This document shows, in pieces, positions 36,782 to 38,658 of a DNA stretch of 38,658 nucleotides (positions within the stretch are counted from its first letter, which is position 1; each line of letters begins with the position of its first letter). The notes under the pieces are model-generated. The model did no database searches, had not been told where the DNA came from, and saw nothing but the letters and a program-made list of their open reading frames with translations. The translations under genes and the position numbers were made by a program. Source of the stretch: a virus; IMG/VR virus record IMGVR_UViG_3300037502_001005, positions 1-38,658 of that record, one strand, 5' to 3'.

Positions 36782-37746
36782 AGCTCCGCACTCAACTCTA
36801 AATAGCCATTGGAAAGAAGAAGCAGTTTACCAGCCAGACCTATTGTAGCAATTAGTCCAGATGTATTGAGGTCACAGTCAAAATTATCAATACTACTATT
36901 ATTGGTAAACGATGTAACGCCACCACCTATGTTTCCATTCCAACAAATAGCATTAACAAATGAAGCTGAAGGCGACGAACGCATTTGTGGGCTTAATGGA
37001 AAGCCAAACCGAAATAATTGAGAGGCACTTCCTGTTACACCAGACCCGACAGCCGTATATTGATTTCCACTAGAGATGTAACGGCGATAGAACCGCTGGC
37101 AAAGCTGTGTCTCAAAACCAATATGCCTTCTCTCGAATGGCGTGGCGACTGAGCCTTCCTCAAGCTGGGCGTTAGATAGATCAATCTGAAAGTTTTCACC
37201 AAGCGGTAGATCAATTATGAGTGCGAGATAGTTACTCGCGCCAATCGTTTTCCCAGCAATAGACGGAATATCAAACGTAACAGATCGACGCTGCGGTATA
37301 TCTGCACTAGGGATAGAGACAGATTGTGATGCAATCGAAACCTCTGACGAGCCACCTGATCCAAAGTTTTGGACAAGGCGAACACCAACTGTCCTAGCGC
37401 CGTTGAGGTCACGACAATCAAAGGAGAAAGTCGCCTTAGTTCCAGAAAGGGTTTCGACGCCTTCGATACGCTGTGTAAAACTATGCAGCGTCATACCTGA
37501 GCCAGCCGTTCTGGCTAGTCGAATGTAATACTTTGCTTGACCCCAAACACCTACAGCATCTTGTCTTACGTAGCTTGTGGTAAGAGCGGAGCCAGCGTGG
37601 GTTACAAACCAGCGATCAGCGGTGAACACAGGTGTCGTAGCACCAAAGCTAGTGCCACGTTGCCAAACGTCAAAACCACCGTTGATCAATTTATTTCTGA
37701 AGAACCCAGTGCCAGCCGCAGAGGCGAGGTTGACTGCGTTAGTCAT
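36778..37746 (-). CDS. Tail fibre / carbohydrate-binding-like tail protein
   Basis: A 322-residue protein from ATG 37746 (AGGAG upstream, overlapping the previous gene by 8 bp). It has RNKLINGGFDVWQRGTSF near the N-terminus, then TADRWFV, and a jelly-roll-like beta body (SFTQRIEGVETLSGTKATFS). LSNAQLEEGSVATPFERRHI precedes a Gly/Ser-rich tail. This FxxWQRG-xxx-ADRW pattern is a widespread phage tail and pyocin fibre domain with carbohydrate-binding-like folds as I recall. It is likely a receptor-facing protein. Confidence 0.78.
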   Translation of the reverse strand: MTNAVNLASAAGTGFFRNKLINGGFDVWQRGTSFGATTPVFTADRWFVTHAGSALTTSYVRQDAVGVWGQAKYYIRLARTAGSGMTLHSFTQRIEGVETLSGTKATFSFDCRDLNGARTVGVRLVQNFGSGGSSEVSIASQSVSIPSADIPQRRSVTFDIPSIAGKTIGASNYLALIIDLPLGENFQIDLSNAQLEEGSVATPFERRHIGFETQLCQRFYRRYISSGNQYTAVGSGVTGSASQLFRFGFPLSPQMRSSPSASFVNAICWNGNIGGGVTSFTNNSSIDNFDCDLNTSGLIATIGLAGKLLLLSNGYLELSAEL

Positions 37747-37924
37747 TGCCAATCTCCTCTAATTGTTCTGGCGTTGGCTCAGGCAGTGTCGGATGGTTCC
37801 ACTCTGCGATGTAGTCTCCGCGACCGTCAGAGTCATTTTGGAGACGGATTGTTCCGGTGAATGGCATAAAGTCATCGACCGTAAGTGATGGGTATAGACC
37901 GATAAGTTTATCATAGAGTGACAT
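37739..37924 (-). CDS. XkdW-like small tail protein
   Basis: A 61-residue protein (MSLYDKLIGLYPSLTVDDFM, PFTGTIRLQNDSDGRGDYIA, EWNHPTLPEPTPEQLEEI). The LQNDSDGRGDYIAEWNHP core recalls the XkdW/tail-fibre assembly family. The ATG shares its A with the preceding stop (TAATG), so it is coupled to the C1q-type fibre, and it probably assists fibre assembly. Confidence 0.72.
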   Translation of the reverse strand: MSLYDKLIGLYPSLTVDDFMPFTGTIRLQNDSDGRGDYIAEWNHPTLPEPTPEQLEEIGND

Positions 37925-38658
37925 TATGCGGCCCTCACCATACTACCATTGAAATTGAAAGCAACTCCGGTTCCAGAATTTAGAGTACTATTAGCGGAAT
38001 GAAGTCCGTAAGCCTCGAAATAGTCGGTTGTGCCGTTTGCATAAACAACCGCACATAGCGAGTTCATGTAAGTACCAACCGCAGTACTAACAGACGAATA
38101 ATTAATAACGGAACCGTTTTTATACAGTGCAAACTGTAAATAAGCGCCGAGGTTTGATCCGTTAATCCAGTGGTTCAACGAAATGACATATATTCCGGGG
38201 ACGTTAGGAGTGAAGCGACTAGTGGCCGTGTCATAACAACTGTTTGTATCAAACTCTTCTGTTGCGTAGACCAGTTTTGTCCATGTTGCGTTTGCAATGT
38301 TTGTAGCTGTGCTTGCATAAGCACTAAAAGCAGGACCAGCCAACACAGGCGTGGAGTTCACAGTCAGGCTTGGAACAGCCAACGCACCCGTCATCGTATC
38401 ACCAGTGCGCTTCACAGCGTCACTATAGGTAATCATCGGGTAGCTGATGACCTCAACGGTATCACCAACCGTGCAACCATTTGCCAACACGATGGACGTA
38501 CCACTGGTTGCAGTGAAGTCAGCCGGAGCCAACTTCACGCCGTTGCGATAAACGTCGATTGCACCCACGACATAGTTCATCGTGAAGGTCGTTTGACCCG
38601 CAGTAGCCGTGAAGACCGTGCGGTTAAACTGGTTGCCCGGTGTGAGGACTTGCCAAGC
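37924..38658 (-). CDS. Tail fibre protein with C1q-like head, C-terminal part (continues at 1-211)
   Basis: The 3' part of the gene that begins at 211, crosses the contig end and stops here; the full product is 272 residues. After the N-terminal motif, residues about 112-135 (RTGDTMTGALAVPSLTVNS) form the fibre repeat often seen in phage tails. Residues 139-272 (SAYASTATNIANATWTKLVY, FTPNVPGIYVISLNHWINGS, YLQFALYKNGSVINYSSV) resemble C1q/TNF-like jelly-roll trimer heads used for receptor contact. Confidence 0.82.
   Translation of the reverse strand, partial: AWQVLTPGNQFNRTVFTATAGQTTFTMNYVVGAIDVYRNGVKLAPADFTATSGTSIVLANGCTVGDTVEVISYPMITYSDAVKRTGDTMTGALAVPSLTVNSTPVLAGPAFSAYASTATNIANATWTKLVYATEEFDTNSCYDTATSRFTPNVPGIYVISLNHWINGSNLGAYLQFALYKNGSVINYSSVSTAVGTYMNSLCAVVYANGTTDYFEAYGLHSANSTLNSGTGVAFNFNGSMVRAA
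38532..38658. repeat. Terminal direct repeat, right copy (circular contig overlap)
   Basis: Exact repeat of bases 1-127. Removing one copy gives a circle of 38,531 bp. Confidence 0.95.

Noticed and set aside
1-38658. Terminal repeats as true phage ends
   Set aside because: The repeat is exactly 127 bases, lies in the middle of a gene and restores that gene when joined. It is an assembly overlap of a circular map.
1-38658. CRISPR array, insertion sequence, phage DNA or RNA polymerase
   Set aside because: No regularly spaced repeats, transposase motifs or polymerase motifs were seen in any frame.

Overview
The window is one complete temperate tailed-phage genome written as a linear contig. 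Bases 1-127 are identical to bases 38532-38658, so the sequence closes into a circle of about 38,531 bp, and one tail gene is cut by the arbitrary opening point. Short-tail (podovirus-type) morphology is suggested by the large portal, the adaptor, the stabilisation-protein-like gene and several large ejection-type proteins, with no tape measure, tail tube or sheath gene. The attP core copies the 3' part of a tRNA-Gln(CUG) gene. That core, and the style of many small proteins (recalled, not searched), point to an alphaproteobacterial host, probably Hyphomicrobiales.

Layout. Two regulator genes diverge at about 17.0-17.1 kb. Rightward (17.1-22.0 kb) is a compact early/lysogeny operon of small genes: an annealing-protein-like gene, a winged helix protein, a tiny secreted Cys-rich peptide, an HNH protein, a dCMP deaminase, an excisionase-like protein and a tyrosine integrase. 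attP and its flanking repeats follow. Leftward from 17.0 kb come a second regulator and a replication/recombination block: a RusA resolvase, a DnaA-domain-IV-only protein, and a DUF1376 protein whose gene carries an origin-like repeat cluster. Next are a free-standing HNH nuclease, an SSB-tail protein and many small unknown genes, then a divergent tRNA-like gene, a methyltransferase and paired palindromes just before the terminase genes. The head genes (terS, terL, portal, scaffold, capsid, adaptor) run down to about 2 kb. The tail fibres cross the contig junction, and from 38.5 down to 22.4 kb lie more fibres, the stabilisation protein, lysis genes, ejection proteins and a metallophosphoesterase.

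How it works together. Two promoters, one leftward and one rightward, carry the same operator at the same spacing from their -35 and -10 boxes, so one repressor probably controls both arms. No DNA or RNA polymerase is encoded, so host enzymes are presumably recruited through the DnaA-like and DUF1376 proteins. Most leftward cistrons are joined by ATGA, TGATG or TAATG overlaps, indicating long coupled transcripts. A strong hairpin terminator after the capsid gene probably raises capsid expression above its downstream neighbours. The most unusual item is the tRNA-like cloverleaf at 10991-11062, which has lost exactly the four bases that make the tRNA elbow contacts.
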